DNA of 42,213 nt from an uncultured Clostridia bacterium. Its GTDB lineage: Bacteria > Bacillota > Clostridia > Oscillospirales > Ruminococcaceae. Below the pieces are notes generated by a model. It ran no database searches, had not been told where the DNA came from, and saw only the letters and a program-made list of their open reading frames with translations. Shown piece after piece: positions 18,073 through 27,400 of this stretch. Location: positions 1 to 42,213 of the forward strand of contig CANQNK010000019.1 in assembly GCA_947625195.1 (NCBI GenBank), read 5' to 3'. Numbering within the stretch: the first letter of the stretch is position 1; each line of letters opens with the position of its first letter. The position numbers and the translations under genes are program-made.

Positions 18073-18888
18073 TTAGTTTATTTTAGAAAATATATAATCT
18101 ATTACTGCCGCAATAGCATTTTCGTCGTTGGATTGCTTTAAAACAAGATCTGAAACCGCCTTTACCTCCTGTGTTGCATTGCTTGGGCATACACCAAGAT
18201 CCGCATACCTGATCATCTCGATGTCGTTGTTATAGTCTCCCGCACAGACAATAGTATAATCTGAAAGGCTGCATATTTCCCGCATTTTATGTACTGCCGT
18301 TCCCTTTGAGTTTCCGAGAGGCAGAATCTCATAAAAAAATCTGTCGCTCCTGACAAAATCAACTCCGCCAAAGCCTTTAGCCTCAACGTACCTTACGACC
18401 TCGTCGATATTTTCCTCCGTGTCCGCAAACAAGACCTTATACCACGGCTCGCTTATATCGGAAAACTCAACTATATCCGGATGTGACTTACAGATTCTTG
18501 TATGATATTCTTCCATATCGTTATACTGCACTATTTTGATATTAGACTCTACCAGAATCTCACATCCGAGATTGGGAAAGTGCTCTAAAATGTCCAGCAC
18601 CATAGGCTTTGTAATATCAGGAACATATCGGTCGTAAAGCGACTTTTTATTATCGTAATCGTATACCATTCCGCCGTTAAACAAAATCATAGGAAAATTA
18701 CACTTGAAATAATCAAAGTAAAGCTCTGCCGCCTGAAGCGCTCTTCCGGTCGCAATCGTAAACTTTCCTCCGGCTCTTTGAAATCGCTCTACGGCTTTAA
18801 GATTCTCGCTTGTAGGAATTTTATCTGACGGCAGAAAAGTGCCGTCCATATCCGTTATAAGCAAAACCTTATTTATGTCTTCAAACAT
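18073..18888 (-). CDS. Cof-type HAD-superfamily phosphatase
   Basis: 271 aa. Motif I DMDGTFLPSD (nucleophile and acid/base Asp) near the N-terminus, motif II ATGR, a type IIB cap domain in the middle, and motif III/IV GNSKGTAV and AGDYNNDIEMIRYADLGV. Family members hydrolyse sugar phosphates, nucleotides or cofactors such as pyridoxal phosphate; the sequence does not tell which. It is 3 bp after rluD and 14 bp before the transketolase genes, so a sugar phosphate would fit, but this is only context. Confidence 0.9.
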   Translation of the reverse strand: MFEDINKVLLITDMDGTFLPSDKIPTSENLKAVERFQRAGGKFTIATGRALQAAELYFDYFKCNFPMILFNGGMVYDYDNKKSLYDRYVPDITKPMVLDILEHFPNLGCEILVESNIKIVQYNDMEEYHTRICKSHPDIVEFSDISEPWYKVLFADTEENIDEVVRYVEAKGFGGVDFVRSDRFFYEILPLGNSKGTAVHKMREICSLSDYTIVCAGDYNNDIEMIRYADLGVCPSNATQEVKAVSDLVLKQSNDENAIAAVIDYIFSKIN

Positions 18889-18891
18889 ATT

Positions 18892-19794
18892 CTATCTAAT
18901 CCTCTTTAGAACCTTAATAAAATATTCGGGCAGCTCACTGTCAAATTCCATATAACTGCCGTTTGGATGAATAAATCCCAAAAGCTTCGCGTGCAGGCAC
19001 TGCCCTTCAAGCCCTTTAAAGGGCTTTGAGTATACATCGTCTCCCAAAACCGGATGACCTATATATTTTGAATGTACTCTTATCTGGTGAGTTCTCCCTG
19101 TTTCAAGCGAAAATTTAACCAGCGAATAACCGTTGTATTCCTCAATCACCTCATAGTGAGTAACGGCTTCTCTTGAGTTTACATAGGTAACGCACATCTT
19201 CTTTCTGTCAGTCTTGCTCCGGCCGATAGGTGCGTTTATAGTTCCCGAAGACTCTTTAAATTTCCCGACGCAGACAGCAATATACTCTCTTTTAAAGGAG
19301 TGCTCTTTTATCTGCTCTGAAAGAAAGCTGTGCGCACGGTCAGTCTTGGCAACCATTAAAAGACCACTCGTATTTTTATCTATTCTATGCACAATTCCCG
19401 GCCGGATAACACCGTTGATACTTGAAAGCTTTCCCTTGCAGTGATACATGAGCGCATTTACAAGAGTGCCGTCATAATTTCCCGGAGCGGGATGAACTAC
19501 CATGCCCTTTGGCTTATTCACCACCAAAAGCTCTTCATCCTGATAAACTATGTCAAGCGGAATGTTCTGAGGCTTTATATCAAGCTCCTCCGGTTCAGGC
19601 AAGGTTACAGTGATCATATCCCCGACTTTAAGCTTTGTATTTTTTGCCGCCTTCTTCAAGTTTATCAACACATTTTCACTTTCAAAGAGCTTTTGAACAG
19701 AAGAGCGCGTCATATCTTCAAGGCAGCCGGATAAAAACTTATCCGCTCTGCATCCCTCTCCGTCGGTATCAACGGATAATTCAAGAGTTTTCAT
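18892..19794 (-). CDS. Pseudouridine synthase, RluA/RluD family
   Basis: 300 aa. An N-terminal S4 RNA-binding domain (EGCRADKFLSGCLEDMTRSSVQ) is followed by the catalytic domain with HRIDKNTSGLLMVAKT, whose Asp attacks the uridine, and GRTHQIRVH. It probably modifies 23S rRNA helix 69 (RluD-like), the usual partner downstream of lspA in Firmicutes (ylyB). It starts 6 bp after lspA. Confidence 0.93.
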   Translation of the reverse strand: MKTLELSVDTDGEGCRADKFLSGCLEDMTRSSVQKLFESENVLINLKKAAKNTKLKVGDMITVTLPEPEELDIKPQNIPLDIVYQDEELLVVNKPKGMVVHPAPGNYDGTLVNALMYHCKGKLSSINGVIRPGIVHRIDKNTSGLLMVAKTDRAHSFLSEQIKEHSFKREYIAVCVGKFKESSGTINAPIGRSKTDRKKMCVTYVNSREAVTHYEVIEEYNGYSLVKFSLETGRTHQIRVHSKYIGHPVLGDDVYSKPFKGLEGQCLHAKLLGFIHPNGSYMEFDSELPEYFIKVLKRIR

Positions 19795-19800
19795 TACTTT

Positions 19801-20286
19801 TCATAACCTTTTTTGTTTTCTTGTCTTAACATCGTCAACAATTAGCCATGTACAAAAGCATATTGCACCCAAAACAACGCATATATCCGCAAAGTTAAAT
19901 ACAGGGAAATCAAAAAAGTCTACTCTTATATAATCAACAACCTCGTTAAGCCTTATGCGGTCTATCATATTCCCGATCCCACCGCTTATCATTGCTGTAA
20001 GAGAGATCACCCCGATCACAGACTTGACCTTCCCTTTGACGATAAAGTAAAACACTACCAAAACGGCAACCGCCGCAATGGCAATCAAAAGAAACGTTTT
20101 GCCCTCCAAAATGCTCCACGCAGCACCCTTGTTTCTTATATGCGTTATGGAAAACACGTCAAAATCCCCGAGCGAGAGCGAGTATGCTGTGCCGCCCACC
20201 AGAATATTATTCACAACAGCAAGCTTTATTATCTGATCAACTCCAACCAGAACAATTAAAATAACAACGGATAAGGCTATCATCAT
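19801..20286 (-). CDS. lspA: Lipoprotein signal peptidase LspA
   Basis: 161 aa, four TM helices. The two catalytic Asp residues are in GGIGNMIDRIRLNEVVDYI and FNFADICV, and the N-terminal region has VDQIIKLAVVNNI and the family ITHIRNKGAAWSIL (usual N-x-G-A-A-F/W-S). It cleaves prolipoproteins after lipid attachment by Lgt. Two ATG codons in tandem can start it; GAGGAG lies just upstream. Confidence 0.95.
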   Translation of the reverse strand: MMIALSVVILIVLVGVDQIIKLAVVNNILVGGTAYSLSLGDFDVFSITHIRNKGAAWSILEGKTFLLIAIAAVAVLVVFYFIVKGKVKSVIGVISLTAMISGGIGNMIDRIRLNEVVDYIRVDFFDFPVFNFADICVVLGAICFCTWLIVDDVKTRKQKRL

Positions 20287-20301
20287 TTCTCCTCATTTAA
20301 A

Positions 20302-20332
20302 CATAAGTTGCCGAAAACTCCGACAACTTATG
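20302..20332 (-). promoter_or_regulatory. Hairpin between ileS and lspA
   Basis: Minus-strand CATAAGTTGTCG and CGGCAACTTATG form a 12-bp stem (one G-U) with a 7-nt loop, followed by TTTAAATGAGG. The short T-run suggests a leaky terminator or an RNA processing site lowering lspA expression relative to ileS. Confidence 0.45.
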
Positions 20333-20374
20333 AAAATTACACTATTAGCTGTATAGCGCCCTGAACCATCGCAA

Positions 20375-23167
20375 TTACTTTACAACTCTGGCACATCTTG
20401 CGCAAAGAGTAGGATTCTCACTGTCAATACCGACCTCTTCGGAATAGGACCAGCACCTTTCACACTTTTCTCCGCCAGCCTTTTTGACGCTCATGGTAAC
20501 GCCTTCAGTATCTCCGGAAAATTCTCCTTCTCCACTTAAAACCTCTACCTTTGATACGATAAATACCTCCGGCAAAAGCTCCTTTACAGCACTTATTCTC
20601 TCAAACATATCTCCGTCGGCATAAATTTCGATATCCGCTTCAAGCGACTTTCCAATGACCTTATCGTTTCTCTTTATCTCAAGAGCCTTTTTGACGTCGT
20701 CCCTGAGAGCATAGATAAGCTTCCATCTGTCTCTGAAGTCATCTGACACACAAATTTCGGAAGCCTCTGGCATTTCATTTAAGAAAATGCTCTTTGTGTT
20801 ATCATTCTTTGAGTGAGGTATATAACTCCATATTTCTTCAGCTGTAAATGATAAAATCGGTGCAACAAGGCGTGATACGGCAGAAAGTATCCTGTACATA
20901 ACCGTCTGCGCAGCGCGTCTTTGAACGCTGTCTTCCTTTTCACAATAAAGTCTGTCCTTTATTATGTCAAGATAAAAGTTAGACATATCTGTAACACAGA
21001 AATTGTGAATAGCATGAAAAACTATATGGTAATCAAACTCCTCATAAGCAGCCTTTACCTTTTCAATAAGCTCGTTAAGCTTTAACATAGCCCATTTATC
21101 AAGTTCTAAAAGCTCATCGTCCGAAACTGCGTCCCGGTCAATGTCAAAACCATTTGCATTTGTAAGGTTTCCCAGAATAAAGCGCGCGGTGTTTCTTATC
21201 TTCTTATAAGCGTCGGAAAGCTGAGATAATATGTCCTTTGAAATTCTGATATCAGAATGATAGTCGCTTGAAGCAACCCAAAGTCTTAAAATATCAGCCC
21301 CGTATTTATCTGTTATCTCACTTGGTTCAATTCCGTTTCCCAGGGATTTGTGCATGGTCTTTCCCTGTCCGTCAACAACCCAGCCGTGTGTGCATACAGC
21401 CTTGTAAGGCGCTCTGCCGCTGCAAACCACTGATGTGAGCAGAGATGACTGAAACCAGCCCCTGTACTGGTCCGCGCCCTCAAGGTACAAATCAGCCGGA
21501 GAGGAAAGCTCCTCCCTCTCGTCCAAAACAGCGGTGTGCGTAACTCCGCTGTCGAACCAGACATCCATTATATCCATTTCTTTTTCAAATTCTTTACAGC
21601 CGCATTCACACTTTACGCTGTCAGGTATAAACTCAGAAATTTCACGCGTGTACCAAGCGTCCGATCCCTCTTTTCTGAATAGATCGGATATAGCGTTTAT
21701 GGTTTCCTCAGTAACTATTGGCTTGTGACAGTCCTTGCAGTAGATTATAGGAATCGGCACTCCCCACGTTCTCTGTCGGGAAATACACCAGTCAGACCTG
21801 TCCATGACCATTCCCTTTATTCTGTCCTCGCCCCAGCCGGGAATCCACTTAACACTTTCAATAGCCTTAACAGCTTCGTCCTTAAAATCATTTACCGAAC
21901 AGAACCACTGTTCAGTTGCACGGAACAGTACGGGTGACTTGCATCTCCAGCAATGCGGGTATTGGTGCTCTATCTCTTCAAGCGCGAAAAGCGCGCCGGT
22001 CTCTTCAAGGTGCTTAGCAATAACCTTGTTTGCCTCGTCCGTTTTTAATCCCTCAAACATACCTGAGTCTTTAGTGAGCACGCCCTTGCCGTCTACACCG
22101 ACAACTATACCTATATCGCTGTAGTTTTTGCATACCTCAAAGTCCTCGACACCGTATCCGGGAGCAGTATGAACACATCCTGTTCCGCTATCAAGCGTAA
22201 CGTGGTCACCTATGATGACTGGCGACGGACGGTTCATAAACGGGTGCTCGGTCTTGATCCCCTCAAGCTCTCGACCTAAAAAAGTTCCCTCGCAGCTGTA
22301 TTCGCTTATGCCGGCTGCCTCCATAGTAGCGGGAACAAGATACTTCGCCATAACATAGTTTTCTCCGTTATCAGCCTTAACTACCGTGTATTCGTAGTCC
22401 GGTCCCAGACAGATAGCCAGATTGCCCGGCAATGTCCATGTAGTGGTAGTCCAGATAACAAAGAATGTTTTATTAAGATCAATTCCCAAAGACGAAAAGA
22501 CTCCCTTGTCGTCTGAAACTCTGAATTTTACGTAAATAGAGTGGCACGGATCATCCGAGTACTCAATTTCAGCCTCGGCAAGAGCAGTCTGACATTCAGG
22601 ACACCAGTAAACCGGCTTAAGGCCCTTATAAATATATCCTTTTTTAGCCATTTCTCCGAATACCTTGACCTGCCGTGCCTCAAATTCTGGCTTTAGAGTA
22701 AGATACGGATCATCAAAGTCTCCCAAAACGCCAAGCCGCTTAAACTGCTCCTTCTGGTTTTCAACAAAAGAAAGCGCAAAATCCTTACAATGCTTTCTAA
22801 GCTCGGTCGCAGGGATAGCACCGTTTTCAACACCGATTGACTTCATAGCCTTAAGCTCAATAGGCAGTCCGTGTGTATCCCATCCCGGCACATAAGGCGA
22901 ACAGCAGCCACTCATATTCTTATATTTTACAATTATGTCTTTCAAAACCTTGTTAAGCGCAGTTCCCAGATGTATATCGCCGTTTGCATACGGAGGTCCG
23001 TCGTGCAGGATATAGGATGGCTTGCCCTCGTTATTTTTTATTATTTCATAATAAAGTCTTTCCTCGTCCCACTTTGATAGTATCTGAGGCTCTTTCTGAG
23101 GAAGATTTCCCCTCATCGGGAAATCTGTCTGCGGTAAATTCAAAGTCTTGTTGTAGTCTTGTGACAT
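20375..23167 (-). CDS. ileS: Isoleucyl-tRNA synthetase
   Basis: 930 aa class I synthetase, bacterial type. HIGH motif as PYANGDIHLG (about 59-68), editing domain CP1 (TTTWTLPGNLAICLGPDYEY; GTGCVHTAPGYG), WFDSG, KMSKS as MHKSLGNGIEP, and a C-terminal zinc finger CERCW ... CARCARVV. No T-box leader is visible upstream: divIVA ends only 20 bp before it. It is co-directional with divIVA, as in Bacillus. Confidence 0.98.
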   Translation of the reverse strand: MSQDYNKTLNLPQTDFPMRGNLPQKEPQILSKWDEERLYYEIIKNNEGKPSYILHDGPPYANGDIHLGTALNKVLKDIIVKYKNMSGCCSPYVPGWDTHGLPIELKAMKSIGVENGAIPATELRKHCKDFALSFVENQKEQFKRLGVLGDFDDPYLTLKPEFEARQVKVFGEMAKKGYIYKGLKPVYWCPECQTALAEAEIEYSDDPCHSIYVKFRVSDDKGVFSSLGIDLNKTFFVIWTTTTWTLPGNLAICLGPDYEYTVVKADNGENYVMAKYLVPATMEAAGISEYSCEGTFLGRELEGIKTEHPFMNRPSPVIIGDHVTLDSGTGCVHTAPGYGVEDFEVCKNYSDIGIVVGVDGKGVLTKDSGMFEGLKTDEANKVIAKHLEETGALFALEEIEHQYPHCWRCKSPVLFRATEQWFCSVNDFKDEAVKAIESVKWIPGWGEDRIKGMVMDRSDWCISRQRTWGVPIPIIYCKDCHKPIVTEETINAISDLFRKEGSDAWYTREISEFIPDSVKCECGCKEFEKEMDIMDVWFDSGVTHTAVLDEREELSSPADLYLEGADQYRGWFQSSLLTSVVCSGRAPYKAVCTHGWVVDGQGKTMHKSLGNGIEPSEITDKYGADILRLWVASSDYHSDIRISKDILSQLSDAYKKIRNTARFILGNLTNANGFDIDRDAVSDDELLELDKWAMLKLNELIEKVKAAYEEFDYHIVFHAIHNFCVTDMSNFYLDIIKDRLYCEKEDSVQRRAAQTVMYRILSAVSRLVAPILSFTAEEIWSYIPHSKNDNTKSIFLNEMPEASEICVSDDFRDRWKLIYALRDDVKKALEIKRNDKVIGKSLEADIEIYADGDMFERISAVKELLPEVFIVSKVEVLSGEGEFSGDTEGVTMSVKKAGGEKCERCWSYSEEVGIDSENPTLCARCARVVK

Positions 23168-23187
23168 CTAGAGTCTTCTCCCTTATG

Positions 23188-23934
23188 TTAGTTGTTTTTT
23201 CCGAATTTCAGGTCGCTGAAATGCATGTCCTCCGGAGCATATGTATTTCCCTCATAAGGGAAAGCCTCCTCCTGCTTTGCAGGCTGAGCGCTCTTAAGCT
23301 CCTCGGCAGCTTTAATGATTGCTCTGCTTTCTTCAAGCCTTTTAGCTTCCTCTTCCTTCTGCTGAATGATCTTCTCAATATCATCCTCAGTGATCTCGGG
23401 AAGCTCCATAATCAGCTTGAGCTGCTTGTTATAAAGCTCTGTAAGCTTTGCCTTAAACCTTGTAACCTCAAGCTTCAGTTTTTCAAGGTTCTCAGCCTCT
23501 TTCTCTGCCTGAAGCTTAGTTGTCTTGATTTTATACTCAGTTTTTTCGGTGTTTTCCTTTATTATCCTTTCACACTTTGCCTTATGCTCGCGAACGATCC
23601 TGTCGCACTGCTCTGCGCTTTCTCGTGAAACTCTCTCCTGCTCTGCCTTGGCATCGGAAATCATCTTGTCAGCTTTTTCCTGAGCGTCCGACAAAACTTG
23701 ATGCCCCTGCTTCTGTGCGCCTAACAAAGCCTCTTTTATGGCTTCCTCGTCATTTCTGTACTCATTGATCTTCTCAACAAGCTTAATTATTTTCTCATCG
23801 CTCTCTTCGTTTTCGGCAACCAGAGCTTCTACAAGCTTTGATACCTCAAGAAGGTATGCGTCAACGTCTTCGGGCTTGTAACCGAAAGTTCCCTTTTCAA
23901 AACGCTTTTCAGCGATGTCTTTTGGACTAAGCAT
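23188..23934 (-). CDS. divIVA: DivIVA-family cell division/polarity protein
   Basis: 248 aa. The N-terminal membrane-curvature-sensing domain MLSPKDIAEKRFEKGTFGYK ... VDAYL is typical, followed by a long coiled coil (about 30-205) rich in Glu, Lys and Ala, and a short unstructured C-terminus. DivIVA collects at division sites and poles and recruits other proteins. AGGAGG lies before the ATG. It belongs to the yggS-sepF-ylmH-divIVA-ileS cluster. Confidence 0.93.
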   Translation of the reverse strand: MLSPKDIAEKRFEKGTFGYKPEDVDAYLLEVSKLVEALVAENEESDEKIIKLVEKINEYRNDEEAIKEALLGAQKQGHQVLSDAQEKADKMISDAKAEQERVSRESAEQCDRIVREHKAKCERIIKENTEKTEYKIKTTKLQAEKEAENLEKLKLEVTRFKAKLTELYNKQLKLIMELPEITEDDIEKIIQQKEEEAKRLEESRAIIKAAEELKSAQPAKQEEAFPYEGNTYAPEDMHFSDLKFGKNN

Positions 23935-23946
23935 TTACGTGTCCTC

Positions 23947-24729
23947 CTAATCATATTTGTTAATTATAACTGTAACACGGTTTTTGCGCGTAAAACCGCA
24001 TATCCTGTCGAATTTATATTTGCCGTAACCTCTTATTGAAAACACAGCGCCTTCGTCTATCTGCACCGAAGGAGAGGTTACGAGGCGATAATCGATATTT
24101 ACGCCTGTATTTTTTATAAGAGCCGCCGCTTTTTCCCGACTTACTCCAAGTGCAAGAGATATAATGCAGTCAAGGCGGCTTTGAGAAACAGTTCCCTTTA
24201 TTTGCGTAAAAGACTGCTCTGACATTACAGACTCGTCAAAGCCGTCCGTTATCCTCACGCCCACTCTGCCTACCTTTGTAATTTCATTCACAACCGTGAA
24301 GTGCATCTTATTGTCAAGAAAAACGCAGGTCTTACCCTCTGAAACGATTATGTCCCCCACGGTATCGCGCTTTATATCAAGCGCCATAAGACTTCCCAAA
24401 AAATCTCTGTGCGAAAGCCTGTCCTGTGTGCGGTAGGTAAAGGTTATGGGAGATATCGGAAAACTTGCTCTGTCAGGCTCTGTATACTCTGGAAAAACTC
24501 CCAGCATTACTCTCTTAGCAGCGTCATATCCTCCGAAAAAGATAAAGTTGTCCGCACATTCAGATAAAAGCGCATTTTCTGCGAGATATCGCTGCCGTTC
24601 ATCTAAAAAATGAGAGAACCTTGGCATGTATTTTTCGTTTGCATACCGAGCCAGATCAAATATTCGGTTTATAAAAAGCCTATCTTCATCACTCAGCTCA
24701 CCGAGAAATGAAAGATTATCTTTGTGCAT
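23947..24729 (-). CDS. ylmH: YlmH, S4-domain RNA-binding protein
   Basis: 260 aa. An N-terminal domain (about 1-170; FFGGYDAAKRVMLGVFPEY; FLGSLMALDIKRDTVGDI) and a C-terminal S4 domain (SRLDCIISLALGVSREKAAALIK ... FSIRGYGKYKF). In Bacillus YlmH binds 50S subunits with peptidyl-tRNA and takes part in ribosome-associated quality control. That is notable because MutS2, the ribosome-splitting factor of that pathway, is also in this window. The start overlaps the sepF stop by one base (TGATG). Confidence 0.93.
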   Translation of the reverse strand: MHKDNLSFLGELSDEDRLFINRIFDLARYANEKYMPRFSHFLDERQRYLAENALLSECADNFIFFGGYDAAKRVMLGVFPEYTEPDRASFPISPITFTYRTQDRLSHRDFLGSLMALDIKRDTVGDIIVSEGKTCVFLDNKMHFTVVNEITKVGRVGVRITDGFDESVMSEQSFTQIKGTVSQSRLDCIISLALGVSREKAAALIKNTGVNIDYRLVTSPSVQIDEGAVFSIRGYGKYKFDRICGFTRKNRVTVIINKYD

Positions 24730-25151
24730 CAGAAGCTGTAGCCGTTATTCTCAAGCTCACTCATAAGATCTACGCCGGAAAAACCTACATTCCTCGGCAT
24801 AATGGCAAAGGTCTTCTGAGCCATCATTTTGATATCGGCTCCGTTTGCATATGCTACACCCGACAAAAAGTCCAGAATTCTCTTTGCGTCCTCAGCCTTA
24901 ACAGTTTCAAGGTTAAGTAAAACTGTTTTCTGAGCGTTAAGGTCGTCTCCAATCGACTTTACCTCGTTGAAATCGGCAGGTCTCGCAAGCACTATCTGAA
25001 GAGTAGTTGTAGCGGCTATCTTTACCTCTCTGTTTCTCTTGTCAGCCGCAGGATCAAGCGTCTGTGAGCTGCCGTCGTAAACAGGAGAAAGCTCTTCTTC
25101 TGTTTCGTCGGATCCAACGAATAAATTTTTAAAGCTTTGCATTACACTCAT
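24729..25151 (-). CDS. sepF: Cell division protein SepF
   Basis: 140 aa. An N-terminal amphipathic membrane anchor (MSVMQSFKNLFVGSDE), an acidic linker, and the SepF core (VLLNLETVKAEDAKRILDFL; GVAYANGADIKMMAQKTFAI). SepF tethers FtsZ to the membrane and aligns the ring in Gram-positives. It lies between yggS and ylmH; the ylmG/yggT gene found here in Bacillus is missing. Confidence 0.94.
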   Translation of the reverse strand: MSVMQSFKNLFVGSDETEEELSPVYDGSSQTLDPAADKRNREVKIAATTTLQIVLARPADFNEVKSIGDDLNAQKTVLLNLETVKAEDAKRILDFLSGVAYANGADIKMMAQKTFAIMPRNVGFSGVDLMSELENNGYSF

Positions 25152-25153
25152 AG

Positions 25154-25867
25154 TTAAACCTCCATATATTTTCTCGCCCCGAAGAGCTTGGTTCCGATTC
25201 TTACAAGATTAGATCCGTACTTTACAGCCTTCTCATAATCTCCCGACATTCCTACCGAAAGTATATCCATACTAACTCCGGGAATATCTTTTATCTTTAT
25301 ATTTTCAAACAAGTCCCTAAGCGCAATATAAATCTCATCGCCAGAGTTTATCGGAGGAATCGCCATAAGACCTCTCACCCTTACGCCGGGCAGGTTTGAA
25401 ATTTCACTTATTACAGGCAGGACGCTTTGCCTGTCAATCCCGCTTTTGCTAAGCTCGCCACCGATATTGACCTCTATCAGTATATCCATAACTCTGCCGT
25501 TTTTAAGGGCAAGTCTGCTGATTTCACCGGCGAGCTTGATGGAATCGACCGACTGAATCATTTTCACATCGCCTATGATATATTTAACCTTATTGGTTTG
25601 CAAATGCCCGATAAAATGAACGTCGCAGGGTTTGTAAAAATCTTTTTTTGATATATATTCCTGAACCCTGTTTTCTCCCAAAAGCGTAACTCCGCAGTCA
25701 ATGGCTGCATTTACTATCTCAGGAGATACCGTTTTCGTAACAGCCATAATATCGACCGTTTCCGACTCTCTTCCGTACCTTATCTTAGCATTCTGTATAT
25801 TATAACATATTTCCCTGTAATTTTCAACTACAAAATGAAATTTATCTTGGTTAAAATCAGTCATCAT
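25154..25867 (-). CDS. yggS: PLP-homeostasis protein, YggS/YlmE family
   Basis: 237 aa from ATG at 25867 (or 25864). The frame also has a TTG seven codons earlier, but that lies inside the upstream gene and lacks a good site. Fold III TIM barrel; the Lys that binds pyridoxal phosphate is in IMAVTKTVSPEIV, and LLGENRVQEY, HFIGHLQTNKVK and SVGMSGDYEKAVKYGSNLVRIGT are family hallmarks. It buffers free PLP; it has no known enzymatic activity. The start overlaps the preceding stop (ATGATGACTGA), implying translational coupling. Confidence 0.95.
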   Translation of the reverse strand: MMTDFNQDKFHFVVENYREICYNIQNAKIRYGRESETVDIMAVTKTVSPEIVNAAIDCGVTLLGENRVQEYISKKDFYKPCDVHFIGHLQTNKVKYIIGDVKMIQSVDSIKLAGEISRLALKNGRVMDILIEVNIGGELSKSGIDRQSVLPVISEISNLPGVRVRGLMAIPPINSGDEIYIALRDLFENIKIKDIPGVSMDILSVGMSGDYEKAVKYGSNLVRIGTKLFGARKYMEV

Positions 25868-27068
25868 CCTTCTCAACCCCTTCGACAAGTATCTGATCGT
25901 ACAGAATTAGATGATCTTCGTCAGCTGTAGGACTTGTAAGAACGTAATCGTCGCCCTCGTAAATAACGTCAATTTTCTTAAACGTTATCTCCTGCCCAAG
26001 AATCGTATAAACGCCTTTAACACCGTCTTTAAAGCAGATGGCATCTCTTGGGACCTTTATTCCGGTATACTCATCAAAAATAAGCTCAATGTTTTCAAAC
26101 CTGTTCTGAAGCAGAGTTTGATCGAGCTGACTGCAATCCAAAACAATAAGGTATTTAGTCTCATCCTCGTTAATAGGCCTTATTGAATCCACACTCATAT
26201 TGTATATGCGGTCAGACGAACTGAAACGCACGCTCAGCGAATTGCTCTGCATAAGATTGAGCTCAACAAATTTGTTTGTTTTATCTATTATTCCTATAAA
26301 CTTGGCCGAGTATCCGTCTATCACTTTTCCAATGGCGTTTTTAACGACATTAGGCTCTGCCGAAAACAAAGCTTTTGCCCTCTCATATGTGAGGTTATCA
26401 ATATCGCTTACAGATATCATACCCTCATATCCGTCCAGTCTTGAAGCAAAGTATCCCGACTCTGATGATACCACGGTATCTACGGGATCTGCGCACCTGC
26501 TCTGAAATTCAGCTATATCTTTATCCAGAGCGGCAATCTCCATGCTATAGTCAATCGTGTTACGGGTGAGAATGTTGTTTATGTTAAGCAGATAAACAAG
26601 CTCTTTTCTCGAAGAGTAAACATCTGAATATTCACCGCCGTCACAGTCTTTTATAAGAGACATATACTGCTGATTTATTTTGTCCCTCAGTACTTCGGTC
26701 TGAACACTGTTTGTTGTTCCGGGATTCTGTGCCTTTTCATAGTCGTTTTTTAAAGAAGTAAGCTTTTCAACCTGCTTTTTGCAGTAAATCTGATCCTCAT
26801 TTTCGTAAATATTGGCAATAACTGAATTTTCTGAAAGCTTTGAGGCGTCAGTGCAGTTAAACTCCAACACGCCTTTACCGGAATACTGCAAAATCTTTTC
26901 GTCTCTTACAAACATTCCCTTAAATGTTTCGTTTTCATCAACAGTATAAAGAATTGCCTCCTCGGTGTCTTTGGAATCCCTCAGAGAATATACAAGCTGA
27001 CTTCCCACCATAAGCAGAACGAAAACTGAAAGCACAACAGCCATTACCTTAACGGTTACCGAATTCAT
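25857..27068 (-). CDS. HlyD-like membrane-anchored protein
   Basis: 403 aa. One N-terminal TM helix (VMAVVLSVFVLLMVGSQLVYSL, about 8-29), then an extracytoplasmic beta/lipoyl-like part with FVRDEKILQYSGKGVLEF, a coiled coil (about 85-190), SESGYFASRLDGYEGMIS (second lipoyl half) and a C-terminal barrel (GIKVPRDAICFKDGVKGVYT). This is the layout of membrane fusion (HlyD/RND adaptor) proteins. No ABC, RND or MFS partner gene is nearby. In many Clostridia this gene sits beside the sepF-divIVA cluster, which hints at a role in envelope or division rather than efflux; this is inference. Confidence 0.75.
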   Translation of the reverse strand: MNSVTVKVMAVVLSVFVLLMVGSQLVYSLRDSKDTEEAILYTVDENETFKGMFVRDEKILQYSGKGVLEFNCTDASKLSENSVIANIYENEDQIYCKKQVEKLTSLKNDYEKAQNPGTTNSVQTEVLRDKINQQYMSLIKDCDGGEYSDVYSSRKELVYLLNINNILTRNTIDYSMEIAALDKDIAEFQSRCADPVDTVVSSESGYFASRLDGYEGMISVSDIDNLTYERAKALFSAEPNVVKNAIGKVIDGYSAKFIGIIDKTNKFVELNLMQSNSLSVRFSSSDRIYNMSVDSIRPINEDETKYLIVLDCSQLDQTLLQNRFENIELIFDEYTGIKVPRDAICFKDGVKGVYTILGQEITFKKIDVIYEGDDYVLTSPTADEDHLILYDQILVEGVEKDDD

Positions 27069-27081
27069 TTGTCACTCCCGT

Positions 27082-27321
27082 TTACTGATTGCCGTTACCC
27101 GAATCCAAAACATTTATAGGCTTTGAAGGCGCAATCGTTGAAATGGCATGCTTGTACACTACGTTTTGTTTACCGTCACAATCCATGATTACGATATAAC
27201 TGTCAAAACCGTTTACAAGCCCTTTGAACTGAAATCCGTTAACCAAAAAAACTGTTACCGGCACTTTCTCTTTTCTCGCCTGATTAAGGAAAACATCCTG
27301 CAAATTCATTGCCTTGTTCAT
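27082..27321 (-). CDS. hfq: RNA chaperone Hfq
   Basis: 79 aa. Sm fold with Sm1 [20 protein letters not shown] and Sm2 [10 protein letters not shown] (family KHAIST). The FLxNG loop reads [16 protein letters not shown]. The hexamer presents small RNAs to mRNAs. It lacks the long C-terminal tail of the enterobacterial protein, as usual in Firmicutes. It is 79 bp after miaA, the classical miaA-hfq neighbour pair, and 13 bp before the HlyD-like gene. Confidence 0.96.
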   Translation of the reverse strand: MNKAMNLQDVFLNQARKEKVPVTVFLVNGFQFKGLVNGFDSYIVIMDCDGKQNVVYKHAISTIAPSKPINVLDSGNGNQ

Positions 27322-27400
27322 TTTGTTTCATCCTTTCTTTTATTGACATAGCCGTAAGCTTCGTTAATTACACGAAAATACAAACACACATTATATTGTA

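Noticed and set aside
23168-23187. T-box riboswitch upstream of ileS
   Set aside because: Only 20 bp separate divIVA and ileS, too short for a T-box, and no T-box core sequence is seen.
22984-23628. Plus-strand frame of 214 aa
   Set aside because: Antisense to ileS and divIVA. Its Leu/Cys/Phe-rich text mirrors the Lys/Glu-rich coiled coil of DivIVA on the other strand.
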